Assembly (NCBI GenBank): GCA_037179335.1 | Contig: JAKZHN010000037.1 | Location: forward strand, 248,001 to 312,000 | DNA from: Cyclaneusma minus | Taxonomy: Eukaryota > Ascomycota > Leotiomycetes > Marthamycetales > Marthamycetaceae | Length of the DNA: 64,000 nucleotides | Direction: 5' to 3' | Shown here: one piece after another, positions 1 through 11,520 of the stretch | Numbering within the stretch: the stretch's first letter is position 1 | How the letters are laid out: each line of letters starts with the position of its first letter | Program-made: the position numbers and the translations under genes | Notes under the pieces: generated by a model | What the model was told of the DNA's origin: nothing | The model's input: the letters and a program-made list of their open reading frames with translations, nothing else | Databases searched by the model: none

Positions 1-861
1 GCACTATATTTAAAAACCAATAGTAAGAATACTGCAAATTTTATAATTTATATTTTTATTCCAAATTTCCCAGCTATATTATTTAAAACTATAGTAAAAA
101 AAAGCAAATTAATATTAAAAATAATTGAAATAAATTTAAAGGCTATAATGGCAAATTTAAAAACTATAACAATAAATACCAAAATCGCTTTTATATTATA
201 AATTAAAAAGAAGCACTATTAAAATACAAATTCTAATCAAATTTCTTTTGCCGCTATATATAATAATTAATTTTGTTTTTAATTTAAATTGCAATTAAAA
301 CAATTTATAAAATTAATTACAAATTAATATAATATCTTTATTGTTTTAATATTTAAAACATAATGCATTATTAAAGCTATAATTTAATAAGAAATTCCAA
401 TTAATACTAATTAATTTTTTATTATTTTCTAAATATATAATCTTTTTTATAATTATTTTGATTAATAATAAATATTTTAAAACCGGCTTTACTAATTGGG
501 ACTTCGCTAAAAAGTATTATTTGCCTTTATTTTAACTTTTTAAACCAAAGCATATAATATTAATTAATAGCAAATTAACGCTGCTAATTATAAAAATTCT
601 AATTGCAAAAATCGCTGTTAATAATTATATTAATTTTCTTTTAATAAATTCTGTTTTTATTTTAATAATTTTTAAATTTTTATAATTAAAATATTATAAT
701 TCTAATATTAACCAAATAAAAAAATACTTTATTAATAAATTAAATATTATAATACAATATATTTTCCATATAAATATTGGCCAGTATTAATTTTGTTTTT
801 AAAAAATAGCATTTTTATTAAAAATCTTAATATTATTTTCAACTATTTAAAAAATAAAGTA

Positions 862-1035
862 ATTTTTAAGCAAATATTTTTTGCATTTTTTAAATCGGTG
901 GTTTTTATATCAAATAAACCAATTTTTAAGCGAATATTTTTTAGATTTTTGAAACCGGTATTTTTTATATTTCCCAGATCGGTATTTTTTATATTAAAAA
1001 AACCAGTTTTTAAATAAATATTTTTATATTTTTTT
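862..1035. repeat. Degenerate tandem repeat, AT-rich
   Basis: A block beginning TTTTTAAGCAAATATTTTTT recurs as TTTTTAAGCGAATATTTTTT about 65 bp later and again as TTTTTAAATAAATATTTTTA. Between them, ATCGGT(G/A)TTTTT-type segments also repeat. The 74-codon frame that spans it is a by-product of the repetition, not a gene. Confidence 0.5.
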
Positions 1036-2214
1036 AATTTCAATTAAGCAAATCCTTTCTATTTAAAATTGCAAAAATCGCCCGATTTGCAATATTACAA
1101 TTTATTCCAATATGAATTAAAAAAAAATCCAATTTTAAAATTTTATATTATTAATTTTTTAAATAATAATAATAAAGAATTTCGCACATTTTAGCAATTC
1201 AATATTTTCAGCGCATTTCACCAATTTAATATTTCCAGCCATTTTTTTTATTTTTTTATTAAATCTTTTCTTTTTATATTTTACCAATTATAAAAAATAA
1301 TAATAAAAAATCAATATATTTAAAAACAAAAAATATTCCCTTAAAATTAATTAAATTTTTATTTTAAAATAGAGTTTTTATATTATAAAAAAAATCCAAA
1401 TTTAAAAACACCTAAAATAAAAGCCTATATAATATGCAATAGCCTTTTAAAGCTTTTTTACTCCGCTAAAAAATAACTAATAAATTTTGCATTATTATTA
1501 GAAAGATAAAAAAAGCAGCATTTTCATTATTAAATATATTTATTTATATTTTTCAGCTAATATTAAATATTTATTAATTTAAGCCAAATATAAATAATAT
1601 TAAAATAAATATTGCAATTAATCTTATTATATTTGCCTATTAGAAGAACATCCAATATATAAAACTTATTTAACAAAAAAAAATTAAAAGAACAATATAT
1701 ATATAAAATAAGATTTGTTAGCTAAAAGCATTCAAATAAACTATACTTTTTATTTTTACCAATATATAATAATGTTTTGGCCTTTTGCTATTTTAAATAA
1801 AATATTTATAGCTTTTAGAATACAAATAAATTGAATAAAATAATTGGGAAAAATATTATTAAATTTATAAAAAAAGAACCCAATATAAGCAATAAAAAAT
1901 TCCAAAAGAAGTCTTTTAAATAGCTTTAGAATATACTAAATATTTTGCTTTTTAAAAAAGCCAATAAATTGCCTTCCAAATAATTTTGGAATTATAAAAT
2001 TAAATTATTATTTAAAATAAAGCCATTTTATTATAAAAACCGGCATTTTCTATTAAAAAAATTGAAATATATTAAAAAATAGCTTAATAAGCAGCTGTTT
2101 TATAAATTTATTTAAAAATTAAAATCCAAACATATAGCATTGCTAATATTAGCGGCTAAATTAAAAAACAAATCAAAATATATTAAAGTTATAAAAGCCT
2201 GCATAATATTATTA

Positions 2215-2540
2215 TTAAAAATTACTATTTTCTGCTTTTATTCAAAAGAATTCTAAATATTATATATAAAGCCGAAATTTATATTAAACACAATATTATT
2301 ATTATATTTAATAAATTAAAAATAGCAAAACAAAAACAGCATTTATTATTCGCTTTGGTTTTTTTAAATTATTAATTGTATTATTTAAATTTTATAACGC
2401 TCCAGTTTTTTTTAGCATTATATTAATAATGTTTTATTTAATTTGCTAAATAAAATATATATAGCCTAGTTAAATAATTTAAAGAAATATATAAAATTAT
2501 TTAAAAAATAATCCGCCGCTTTAAGAACGCAGGCCTTCAA
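2215..2540. repeat. Dispersed repeat, copy 1 of a diverged pair
   Basis: This stretch is alignable by eye, in direct orientation, with 14,110-14,460. Shared blocks include AATAAATTAAAAATAGC, CGCTTT, ATATTAATAAT and GGCTAAATA/TGCTAAATA. The second copy lies in the decayed gypsy-type region, so both are probably remnants of one retrotransposon family. Confidence 0.5.
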
Positions 2541-5500
2541 ATTAAGTTTTTAAATATAAATATAAGTTTACTTGCGTTAAATTTTTAAATTTTTATATTA
2601 TACTAAATAATATAAAAATAAATCAAAATAAAGGTTTTGCTATTTTAATTAAAAACCATTTTCCTATATTAAAAGCTTTTAGAAATTTATAAAATTTGCC
2701 AATTTTTATTAAAAATTTCTTTAAAATTTATTTAAAATAGCCAAGCCACTAAATAATTTAATTAAAAAAAAACACTTAGTAAAATACTTTTAATAAATTT
2801 AAAGAAGCATTTACTTTTGTCCCAATTCTTTTTTTTTAATTATAATAAATATATAACTTTAAAAACAAATGCTTTAAATTATACTTTAAAAATACTTTTT
2901 TAATATAGAAATAACCGCATTTTGCGCCCCGTGGCTTATTTTTTAAAAATTTATAATTTTGCTAAATGCAATTATAAAATTTATAATAAAAAGCTTTTAA
3001 TATAATTAAATATTTAAAGAAATAAAAAATAAAAAATCAGAAATTATTAAAAAAACCTAAAATTTAAATTAATTATAATAATTTAAAATACTTTATAATA
3101 ATAAAGCAATTAAATTAAAAATAAATCCATTAATTCAATTTCTTTCCCAGCTTTAATTTTAAGATTATTTATAAGCTAAAATTCCAAGCAATTAAATGAA
3201 ATGCATTAAATAAGCTTTTAAAAGACCAATTCCAATATATTAAAAATAAAAAACTGCAATATAAATTAGAAATATTGCTATTAAAATCAAAATTCTTATT
3301 TAAAGCCTCGTATAATTTAATAATAAAAAAAATCCATTTTGCCCCAATATTTATCCCAGATTTTAAAAGAAATTTAAGAACATTTATTAAATAAATTATT
3401 AAATAAATTTATGAAATATTAAACATTATAATATTTACGCTAGCAAGTTTAAAAAATAAAATTTTTAAAGGCTGGCCGAAACACTTGCATTTAATTTTTA
3501 AAAAACAAATATTTTACTTTTTTATTTTTAAAAGAAAATTATATTAAAAAATACAAAAATACAAATCAAATATAAATACCCTCTAATGCATTTGATTTAG
3601 CAATTCAAATTATTTATAAATATTATTTAATAGCTTTGGCTAAATATTTAGAAGAAATATAAATTTTATAATAAGATTAAAGCATTTAAATATTTTTTTC
3701 TAAAATATTTGCAGTTTCTATTAATATCATTTAATATTTAATTAAATATATTTACAAATTATATTAGTTTTCTGCCCAAATATAAAAAATATAGCCAAAT
3801 ATATTAATATATAATAATAATAATTTTCAAGCTAATTAAAACAAAAAAAAAGAATTTATAAAAAATTTAAAAGCTAAAATACTAGCAAAACCTTTTTTTT
3901 TTCAAAACTCTATTGCATTTATAATATTTTTAATAATATTATTTTAAATAAAAAAAATCAATTTATGTTTCAGTTATAAAAATATTTATTTAAATAATTT
4001 AAAATTGGTTTAAAATTATTATTATTATTTTATTTTAAAATTAATAATTAAATAAAAAAATTAAATAACTATTTAAAACAATATTTTCAAAGCCTTATAA
4101 TATTGATATAAAATAATTAAATAAAGTAGCTGCCTTTGGCAAAATTTGTTTTAAATTTTTAAATTTTTAAAATTATAAAAACCATATTATTTTTTGCAAA
4201 TTATATATATTACCTTTAAATAAATATAAAATCCTTTTAGCTTTCCCCTTTAAATATATTAGCTATTTAAAAGCAAGCCTTTTATAAAGCAAATATGATA
4301 GCAAATTGCATAGAAAAATTTTATATTTAATTAAAAGCCTTAATTAAGCAATTTATTAATAAATATAAAAGAAATGCAAATTAATATTATATAAAAGCTT
4401 TAATATTTAAAAAAGGCCAATTGGTATATATTAATACTAAAAATGTAAAAATAAATTATTTTGCAAAAGAAAAATAAAAAAAATAAGCCAAATTTCAGCT
4501 AATAAATAAAATTTATTAAAAGTCATATAATTTAGAGTTTTTGAAAAGCATAATTTTTTATTATTATTTTATATTTCTTTTTAAGCTAAAGCCAAAATTA
4601 AAAGGCCTATCCAGCTAAAATAAAATTAATAAAGCAAAAAGCAAAAATATTAAAAACTGAATATTAAAAAAAAGAATTCAAAATATAATAGAAAAACATA
4701 AATTTAATAGCGTTTTAATTATTTATAATTAAAATCTAAAATTGAATTAGAAATTTAAATATTAAATTAAATAAAAAAATTATAAATTAAATTAGCAGCC
4801 GAAAATAAATTTATATAAATATAAAAAATATTTATAAAATTGGTACTAGCAGTATTTAAATAAGCCCCGTTTATTAGGCTTTTTAATTAAATAGGTTTTA
4901 TAATATATTAAAAATATAATATACCCATTTATATTTATAATATAATTAAATAGCATAGTATAATTAAATAATATAAAATAGCCAATTGCCGCAATTATAA
5001 TATATTGTTTTAAAGAAAACTATAAAAAGAACCATTGGTATTCAAAGCTATAATAAAAAAAACATATAGTTTTTATAAATAGAAATACAAATATTTTATA
5101 ATTAAAAAATTACAAATATTTGAAAATAAAACATAATTTTCAATGCTATTTAAAACGAATAGCAATTTAAATTGGAAATATTATTATAATATTAATTTGC
5201 TTTAATGCTTTAAACAAGCATATATTTGGTATATAACCCTTGGTATTCTTTAGCGCAATAAACTTTTAAAGGGACCCTTATAATCCTATTTGGCTAAAAC
5301 GCTTTTCTTTTTAATTTATAATATTAATTTATCACAATCCTTGCCTGCGACCCTTGCCCCGCGCCGTGATAGGCAGGGTTTAATTTTAGTTTAAATAGTT
5401 ATTTGCTATTTAATATTTAAATATTTTTAAATAGAAAATTCAAAATTTAAATACTATTAAAAACCAATAAATTATATTTTTTTTAAATGCCTTTTGCTAA

Positions 5501-5744
5501 AAAGGCTATAAAAGGCTAATTTAAATTTGCTTATATAATTTTGGTTGAAAAAAAGAATTAAATTTTAAAAATGCAAAAAAAGCATTAAAATTTAAAATAA
5601 TAGGGCAAAAATATACGTTTTTTAAAATTAATAAAAAAAACAATAATTTTTTGTGATAAATAGCGGGACTAATAAAAATAGAAATTATAAAAAAAAATTG
5701 GCTAAAAAGTATTATTATTAAATAATATTAATAGCTTATTATAG

Positions 5745-5935
5745 GGTAACCCTCCGGAACCCTCCGGAACCCTCCGTAGCTCCGTGGTCTCCGGGCCGAC
5801 CACTAGTTAGCTTAGTCAGCGACGGCCTTCCTTATAAAATCGTCGCGAAAAGGTTCTTACCTTTCCTTTTTAGGATTAATATATTATTTGAACTCCGTTT
5901 TCGTCTCCTTAATACCACCGCCCGTGATATAGCTT
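5745..5935. other. GC-rich island with 10-bp triplicate repeat
   Basis: An island of balanced composition inside the AT block. It opens with three head-to-tail copies of AACCCTCCGG (5,748-5,777; the last copy ends in T) and continues through CpG-rich sequence. Islands of similar look lie at 6,735-6,860 and 7,165-7,330. I cannot assign a function. They could be relict LTR or promoter parts of dead elements, or short unique DNA that escaped mutation. Confidence 0.4.
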
Positions 5936-7870
5936 TGGCTTAAATTTGTTTTTCAAATCCAATTCAAAATTTAAAATATTATTAGGAAAAAATTTAAATT
6001 TAATAGCTTTAAAAGTTTTATTAATAAAATGGGATTATTTTAATATACGCTTGATTTTCCAAATAAAAAATTGCTAAATTTGCGAAAAGCGAAAAAAGGC
6101 TAAATAAAGGCCAATTTTATTAAAAAATAATAAATCCATAGCCTAGTTTTTAATTATAAATAGCAATTTAATAGCTTTTTTAAAAAATAATTTTGCAATT
6201 TGCTATTTAAATAATTGTTTTTATAATAATAGTTATTTTTAGCTTTGCGCTTTTTAAAAAGTAATTTGCCAATAATTTTTAGCTTCAATTTAAAGAACGT
6301 GTTTTTTTTAATAATATAAATATTTTTTTATTATATAATTTTGCTTTTTAATATTAAAATTTTATAAATAGAATTGCTAATAAAGCCAATACATTTGCCT
6401 TTTAATTTTTTTTTTAGCAAAATTTAAATATTTTAAAATATCTTTTATAAAAACTAAAAAGATTAAAGCATTTTATATAGCTAAAATCAAATTTAAAATA
6501 ATTATAGGCTTTATATAAAAATAATTTTTTAAAATAAATTGCAATATTAAAAATATATTGCCAATAATATATTAAAATGGCTAAATTGCAAATTAGGCAT
6601 TTTATTATATATTAAAATATATTATTTAGCTATTTTGCATAAAAATTGCTTTAAAAAATATAGGAAAGAATATATTTTGTTATTATACACTTTTGATATA
6701 ATAGCCTAAAAAGTTCTAATATAATATATTTTGGGAATTGCTAACGCACTTGAATACCTTTGCTAAAACGCGTAAAACTAACCGGATTTGGCTAAGCGCT
6801 GGGCTTAACGTGCACGGCCCCATGCGAAACGTCGATTTTTGGCCAAAAGTTTTAGGAAAATTAATACGACCTTGATACTAAGACTTTTTACTATTACTTT
6901 TCCTTGGTTTAATAAAGTAAAATATTCCATATATAATTATATAAAAGGAAATTAAAAAAGATCAGATATTAGTTTAAAATAAAATAAAATCAAGTTTTTA
7001 GGAATTGTACTTTAATTATTTATATTTTTATTAATTTTTAAGCTAAAATTGTAAAATTAATTTTATTTAAAAGCCAGAATTCTGGCGGATTTCAATAGAT
7101 TTTTATATATTAAGCACTGCAAAACTATTACCTAATAAATAATGAATTTATATATTACGCAGCTAGAAATACGGTGCGGGCGCTCGGGCCACCGCCGCAC
7201 GCGCTACGCTTATCCCGATTTGGTTAATTTCAAGAGTTTTAACAAAGGTCGTTAAGCGCGTTAGCTAATCCCTAGATTTAATAGGGAAAATCATTTTTTT
7301 TTTAAATTTTCGCGGACACTAGCCTTTATAATATTGGCGGCAATTATAATTTGCCAAAGAATAGCGGGCTTTAATTGCTTTTAAACGCCTAATTTAGGCT
7401 ATTTATAGAATTAAAGCCAAATAAATTTTTAAATCGCATAAATAATAATTAATTCTTTAAAATAAAATAAAAATAAAAAGCCTTTTAAAAACCCAAGCTT
7501 AAATATTTAAAACGTTTTAAAAATAGCTTAATAATAAATTTTATAACTGCTAAAATTATTGAAATTGGAAAAAAATAAATATTAAAATTCGCTAATTAAA
7601 TAAGCAATGCAAATATAGCCTTTAAATTAATATACAATTTTTAAAATTTATAAGCAATTATAAATTAAGAATAGTAATTTTATTATAGGCGTTTTATTTC
7701 CAATGCTGCTAAATAGCAATAATGCAAATTGGCTAATATTTATTTCAAATTGCAATTTTTTTAATTGCTCGGAGATATTAACGCGCATTAATAAAATCTT
7801 TTTTGCTGGAAATAATAAGCTATTTAGTTATTGTGCAATTTTAGATAAATTAACTGATATTAAAAAAATA

Positions 7871-7923
7871 CGGCAAAATGCTAAAATAACCCTGTTATTA
7901 TAATTTTATGGCTAAAATAACCC
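7871..7923 (+). repeat. Left terminal inverted repeat
   Basis: Begins CGGCAAAATGCTAAAATAAC and contains a second GCTAAAATAACCC. It pairs with the reverse complement of 9,706-9,758 with two mismatches. Confidence 0.85.
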
Positions 7924-8273
7924 TGAAATTCAACATTGCGGGCAAATTGCAAGACATTGAGGTTTTAGGCTAATTGCTTTTAATTATATTATATTATCTT
8001 CTGGTTTTGCTATAAAAATTATAGAAATTATATTTTTATTACTAGTTTAAATTATTATTAATTTCTTAAACTTTGGGGTTATTGCTTAACCCCGAAAGCC
8101 AAAAATACCAAAAGTCGTTATTTTCAATAATTAAAAAGGGTATAAAAGAATAGACTTTTTATAAACGTATTTTAAAAAGGCCGTAATAAAATTAGATAAA
8201 ATTTTATAATTTAAAAAAAGAACTGAATAATATTGAATTTTAGCAAAATTATAGCATTAAAAAATAAAGGCAA

Positions 8274-8329
8274 ATGTATTATTAAAATCCACCATGTATT
8301 ATTAAAATCCACCATGTATTATTAAAATT
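8274..8329 (+). repeat. 20-bp tandem repeat, about 2.8 copies
   Basis: ATGTATTATTAAAATCCACC occurs at 8,274-8,293 and 8,294-8,313 without a mismatch, with a third partial copy to 8,329. It lies inside the TIR-bounded element. Perfect identity in otherwise degraded DNA suggests a recent slippage event. Confidence 0.9.
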
Positions 8330-8384
8330 ATATTGCTAAAATAGCCCCTATATTTAAAACAATTATAGCGCTACCAGTTTTAAA

Positions 8385-9340
8385 AAAAATTAACTTCTGA
8401 TTTTTAATAATTAATTTTATCGCATTATAAATATAAAAAACAACCAAATTCCCAAAAGCTTGCAATCAAATTATAATTTACAATGCAAAAGAATTAATTA
8501 TTTAAGCACTTATAATAGTCAAATTGATTAAGAAAATTAATTTCCAAAAATTAGAATTAAATTATTTTTAAAAGCAATGAAAATACAATTGATTTAAATT
8601 ATGGTTTTAAAATCTAATAAAATCAAATTTGCCCTAGCTTAACGCTTTTCAGCCATTATTAGAATAGCCATTTATAGCGCAATAAAATTAATTATTTAAG
8701 CAATTATAATAGCTAAATTAATCGCGAAAATTAATTTCCAGAAATTAGAAATCAATTATTTTTAAAAGTGGTGAAATTTCGACAAGATTAAATCTATACT
8801 GTTTAAAAAGCGCTAAAGCGCTAAGCCAGGCTGTTTTTAATTTTTAAATTTGATTTTGTTGGAATTCCATTATTTTTAAAAATAATTAAATTCTGATTTT
8901 TGAAAAAAAAAATTAGTTAAGTTTACTATTATAATTGCTTAAATAATTAATTTTATTGCATTATAGGTAGCTATTTAATTGCAAACCTTGCATACTAGGA
9001 AGCGCTAAAAATCGCTGAATAGCGCAAAGTTGAATTAATTATAGCGCCATTACTTTTAAAATTAATTAAATTCTAACTTTTAAAAATTAATTTCATTAAT
9101 TAATTCTATAATAAAATAATTTCAAATAATTAATTTTATCGCTTTGTAAATTATTATTTAATTGCATGCTTTGGGGAATTTAATTGTTTTTTATACCCAC
9201 CACGCAATGAAACCAATTATTTAAAAGTGTTTTATTGTAAAATTAACTAATAAAATCAATTACCAAAAGTCAGAATTTAATTATTCTTAAGAATAGTAGC
9301 GCTATAATTAATTTGAATTGTGGTTAAATTATGGTTTTAA
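8385..9340. repeat. Cluster of ~110-bp repeats in both orientations
   Basis: At least five diverged copies of a block built around AATTAATTATTTAAGCAATT, then AAAATTAATTTCC and a closing AATTATTTTTAAAAG. Copies are forward near 8,490-8,600, 8,690-8,780 and 9,205-9,300, and reversed near 8,860-8,975 and 9,040-9,150. A partial reversed copy may lie near 8,385-8,425. They fill most of the interior of the TIR-bounded element. Confidence 0.6.
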
Positions 9341-9705
9341 AGCTTAAAATTTTAATAACAGTCTTTTTGCAATTAATTTTCTTGCCCTAAAAGCGATAAT
9401 AAAAATATAGAAAAATACGTATTAAAATGCCACGCTATTTTTATATTTAAATTAAAAAGCGAATTCAATTTATTATTAAAATTTATAGCGCTATTAAAGT
9501 GTTATATAAATTATTTTTCGGGGTCAGGCTTTAATCCCAAAAGTTAAGGTCTTATTTTAAAACTTTTATATATTGGCAACCTTTTAACCTGTTTTTTTTA
9601 GTTTTTTATAGAAAAATAATATTTATATATAGATTTTAAAAAGTAAAATTAAAAACTCTTTATATAGCATTTAAAATAAATATTGGAACTCCAGCCTTAA
9701 TTTTG

Positions 9706-9758
9706 GGGTTATTTTAGCTACAAAATTATAATAACAGGGTTATTTTAGCATTTTGCCG
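9706..9758 (-). repeat. Right terminal inverted repeat
   Basis: Reverse complement of the left TIR with two mismatches near its middle. It is followed directly by the TA duplication. Confidence 0.85.
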
Positions 9759-9760
9759 TA

Positions 9761-10659
9761 AAAAATATTTTAAAAATATTTTTATAAATGCTTTTTAGCA
9801 AATAATTATTGCTTTAAATTATAGCAAAAAAGAGCAATAGTAATAATAATAAAGCAAAGATAAAGCAAAAAATAAATAATTTAAAATGCTAAATATATTT
9901 TTTAAAACAGGTTAATAAAGGGATTTTATAAATACAAAAACGCTTTTAAAATTAAATAGCCAAATAAATACTAATAGATATTCGATATTTGGTCAAAAAA
10001 CTAATAATTGTATTTTTAGCAAGCAATTTAGCAATAAAAATAAATTATTTAATAATAAATTAAAATGCTTAAATTTGGCTGCTAGGAGTTTTAATAAATT
10101 TCCCGTAATTATTTAAAAATAGACAAAGATTTTTAATAAAATTTTATAGCAAATTAAAACGGCTTTAAAATCTGCAGCCGCTAAAAGTATTTTTATTTTT
10201 CAAAATGCAAATTTCCGCGGTAGGCCTTTTGGCAATTAAAATTGCTTTTAATAAATAATATATAATAAATATTAAAAAATTCCAAATTTAAATATAATAA
10301 TTCAATTAGCTAAATATAATAATTTATTATTAAATATAATAGCTTGAATATTATAAATTGTTTAATTATATAATAATATAGCTCCTTTTAATTATAAAAA
10401 ACGCATAGTTTAGACCGGCTTTAGCCGCTCAATAATTTATATAACGCATTGCCAAATAGCCAAAATATTTCATTTAAATAAATTATTAAATAATTAATTT
10501 ATATATATAATTTCTTTAAACGCGATTTAAAAATAAATTATATTAAAACAAATTAAAGCTTGTAAAATTACGTATTTAAATTATAATGCGCTAAAGCGTT
10601 CCAAATTTATAATTTATTAAAATAATATATAAATAATAATAATTTAATTAATTGGGATA
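9761..10659. repeat. AT-rich repeat debris
   Basis: Same composition as the rest of the block. I see no open frame, terminal repeat or recognisable domain in it. Confidence 0.7.
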
Positions 10660-11520
10660 AATAGGCAACGCCCATTTATTTATAGCTATACTAGTTTATA
10701 AGGATCATGGCACTGCTTTAAGCATTGCCCAGGTGCTCTAATAAAAGGCGGCGACTCAACCCGTGAGATTCGGCGTAATGCTCTTACGTTTCACGCTTCG
10801 TAGTTAATTGAATAAATACTAGCGTATTAAAAGCAAGCCTGTGATATATATAGCGGGAAATGAAAACGCCGGTAGAATGCGAGTTATATGGTTTTGTGTA
10901 TATATCGGCCATTGGTGAAATTTGGAGACGGGGCGTTATCGGTATAATTTTATTGGTTTTTAAAATTATATTAAACATGTGGGAATATGGATATATGTGA
11001 CTCGGACAATATATAGCAAAAACTTGTAAATAATTATAAAGAAGCTTACACAATAAATTGCCAATCAAATCGCGAATAGTAAAAGACACGTGAAATAGGC
11101 AATATTTCGTGAAAGGAAGAATGCATTTGGGAAGTTTGGGGGAAAGCTACCTAGTGTAGAGAATCCAAACAAATCGCCAATTGGCCCCAAAAACCCAAAC
11201 CACAACTCGAAGAACCATGATTTCCTTCCATCGAACTGGTGATAATAGTAGAGCCGGTGGCGGAGAGCAAACCGGAAGGTGGAAGCAGGAGAAGCTTTAG
11301 GCAGGATGGCAGAATAGTCGTGAGGAGAGTGAGAGCATGCTGCGGAAGCAGGAGCATTATTGGTAGCCAAAAGAGAAGGGGAGCCGGTGAATCGGCGGAG
11401 TGATTTAGCGAATTAGTAGGGGTTTGGATAGGTCAGCCGGGCGTTGGAGTCTGCTGCGGCTATCTCTATTGCAGGTTCATCCTTTTGGCCTTGGTTAAAT
11501 TGCCATCACCTAAGGATTCT
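10660..11520. other. GC-balanced island inside the AT block
   Basis: About 860 bp of near-normal composition, most balanced at 11,060-11,500. It breaks abruptly back into AT-rich repeat on both sides. It carries a minus-strand open frame (next entry) but no recognisable domain. It is either a fragment of unique genic DNA captured between repeats or a less-mutated transposon part. Confidence 0.5.
11065..11370 (-). CDS. Unrecognised open frame, possible gene fragment
   Basis: 101 codons with protein-like composition, including an aromatic stretch containing RHRLYYYHQFDGRKSWFF. The upstream in-frame sequence (SLRRFTGSPSLLATNNA) resembles a mitochondrial presequence, so the frame may begin further upstream than the ATG at 11,370. 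I do not recognise the family. It ends where AT-rich sequence begins, so if it was a gene it is truncated. Confidence 0.25.
   Translation of the reverse strand: MATNNAPASAACSHSPHDYSAILPKASPASTFRFALRHRLYYYHQFDGRKSWFFELWFGFLGPIGDLFGFSTLGSFPPNFPNAFFLSRNIAYFTCLLLFAI

Larger units (their letters stand above)
1..7868. repeat. AT-rich, mutated repeat block (left part)
   Basis: The sequence is overwhelmingly A and T, with no open frame longer than about 75 codons and none with protein-like composition. Surviving C and G sit mainly in GpC steps, especially AGCT. This is the look of fungal repeats decayed by RIP, C-to-T mutation of duplicated DNA. Small GC-richer islands survive near 2,925, 5,335-5,390, 5,745-5,935, 6,735-6,860 and 7,165-7,330. 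I see no gene, tRNA or intact element here. Confidence 0.85.
7871..9758. mobile_element. Tc1/mariner-pogo-size element with 53-bp TIRs, decayed
   Basis: Two inverted copies of a 53-bp terminal repeat (7,871-7,923 and 9,706-9,758, 51 of 53 positions identical) bound 1,888 bp. A TA dinucleotide flanks each side (7,869-7,870 and 9,759-9,760), the target duplication of the Tc1/mariner superfamily. Fungal Fot1/pogo elements are about this long. Each TIR holds two direct copies of GCTAAAATAACCC 18 bp apart, as expected for transposase binding sites. No transposase frame remains. The interior instead contains repeats in both orientations, so it may be a non-autonomous derivative. The class assignment is inference from TIR, TSD and size. 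Confidence 0.8.

Noticed and set aside
793..1017. 74-codon frame in the AT block
   Set aside because: Produced by a tandem repeat in AT-rich DNA (F/I/K/N residues only).
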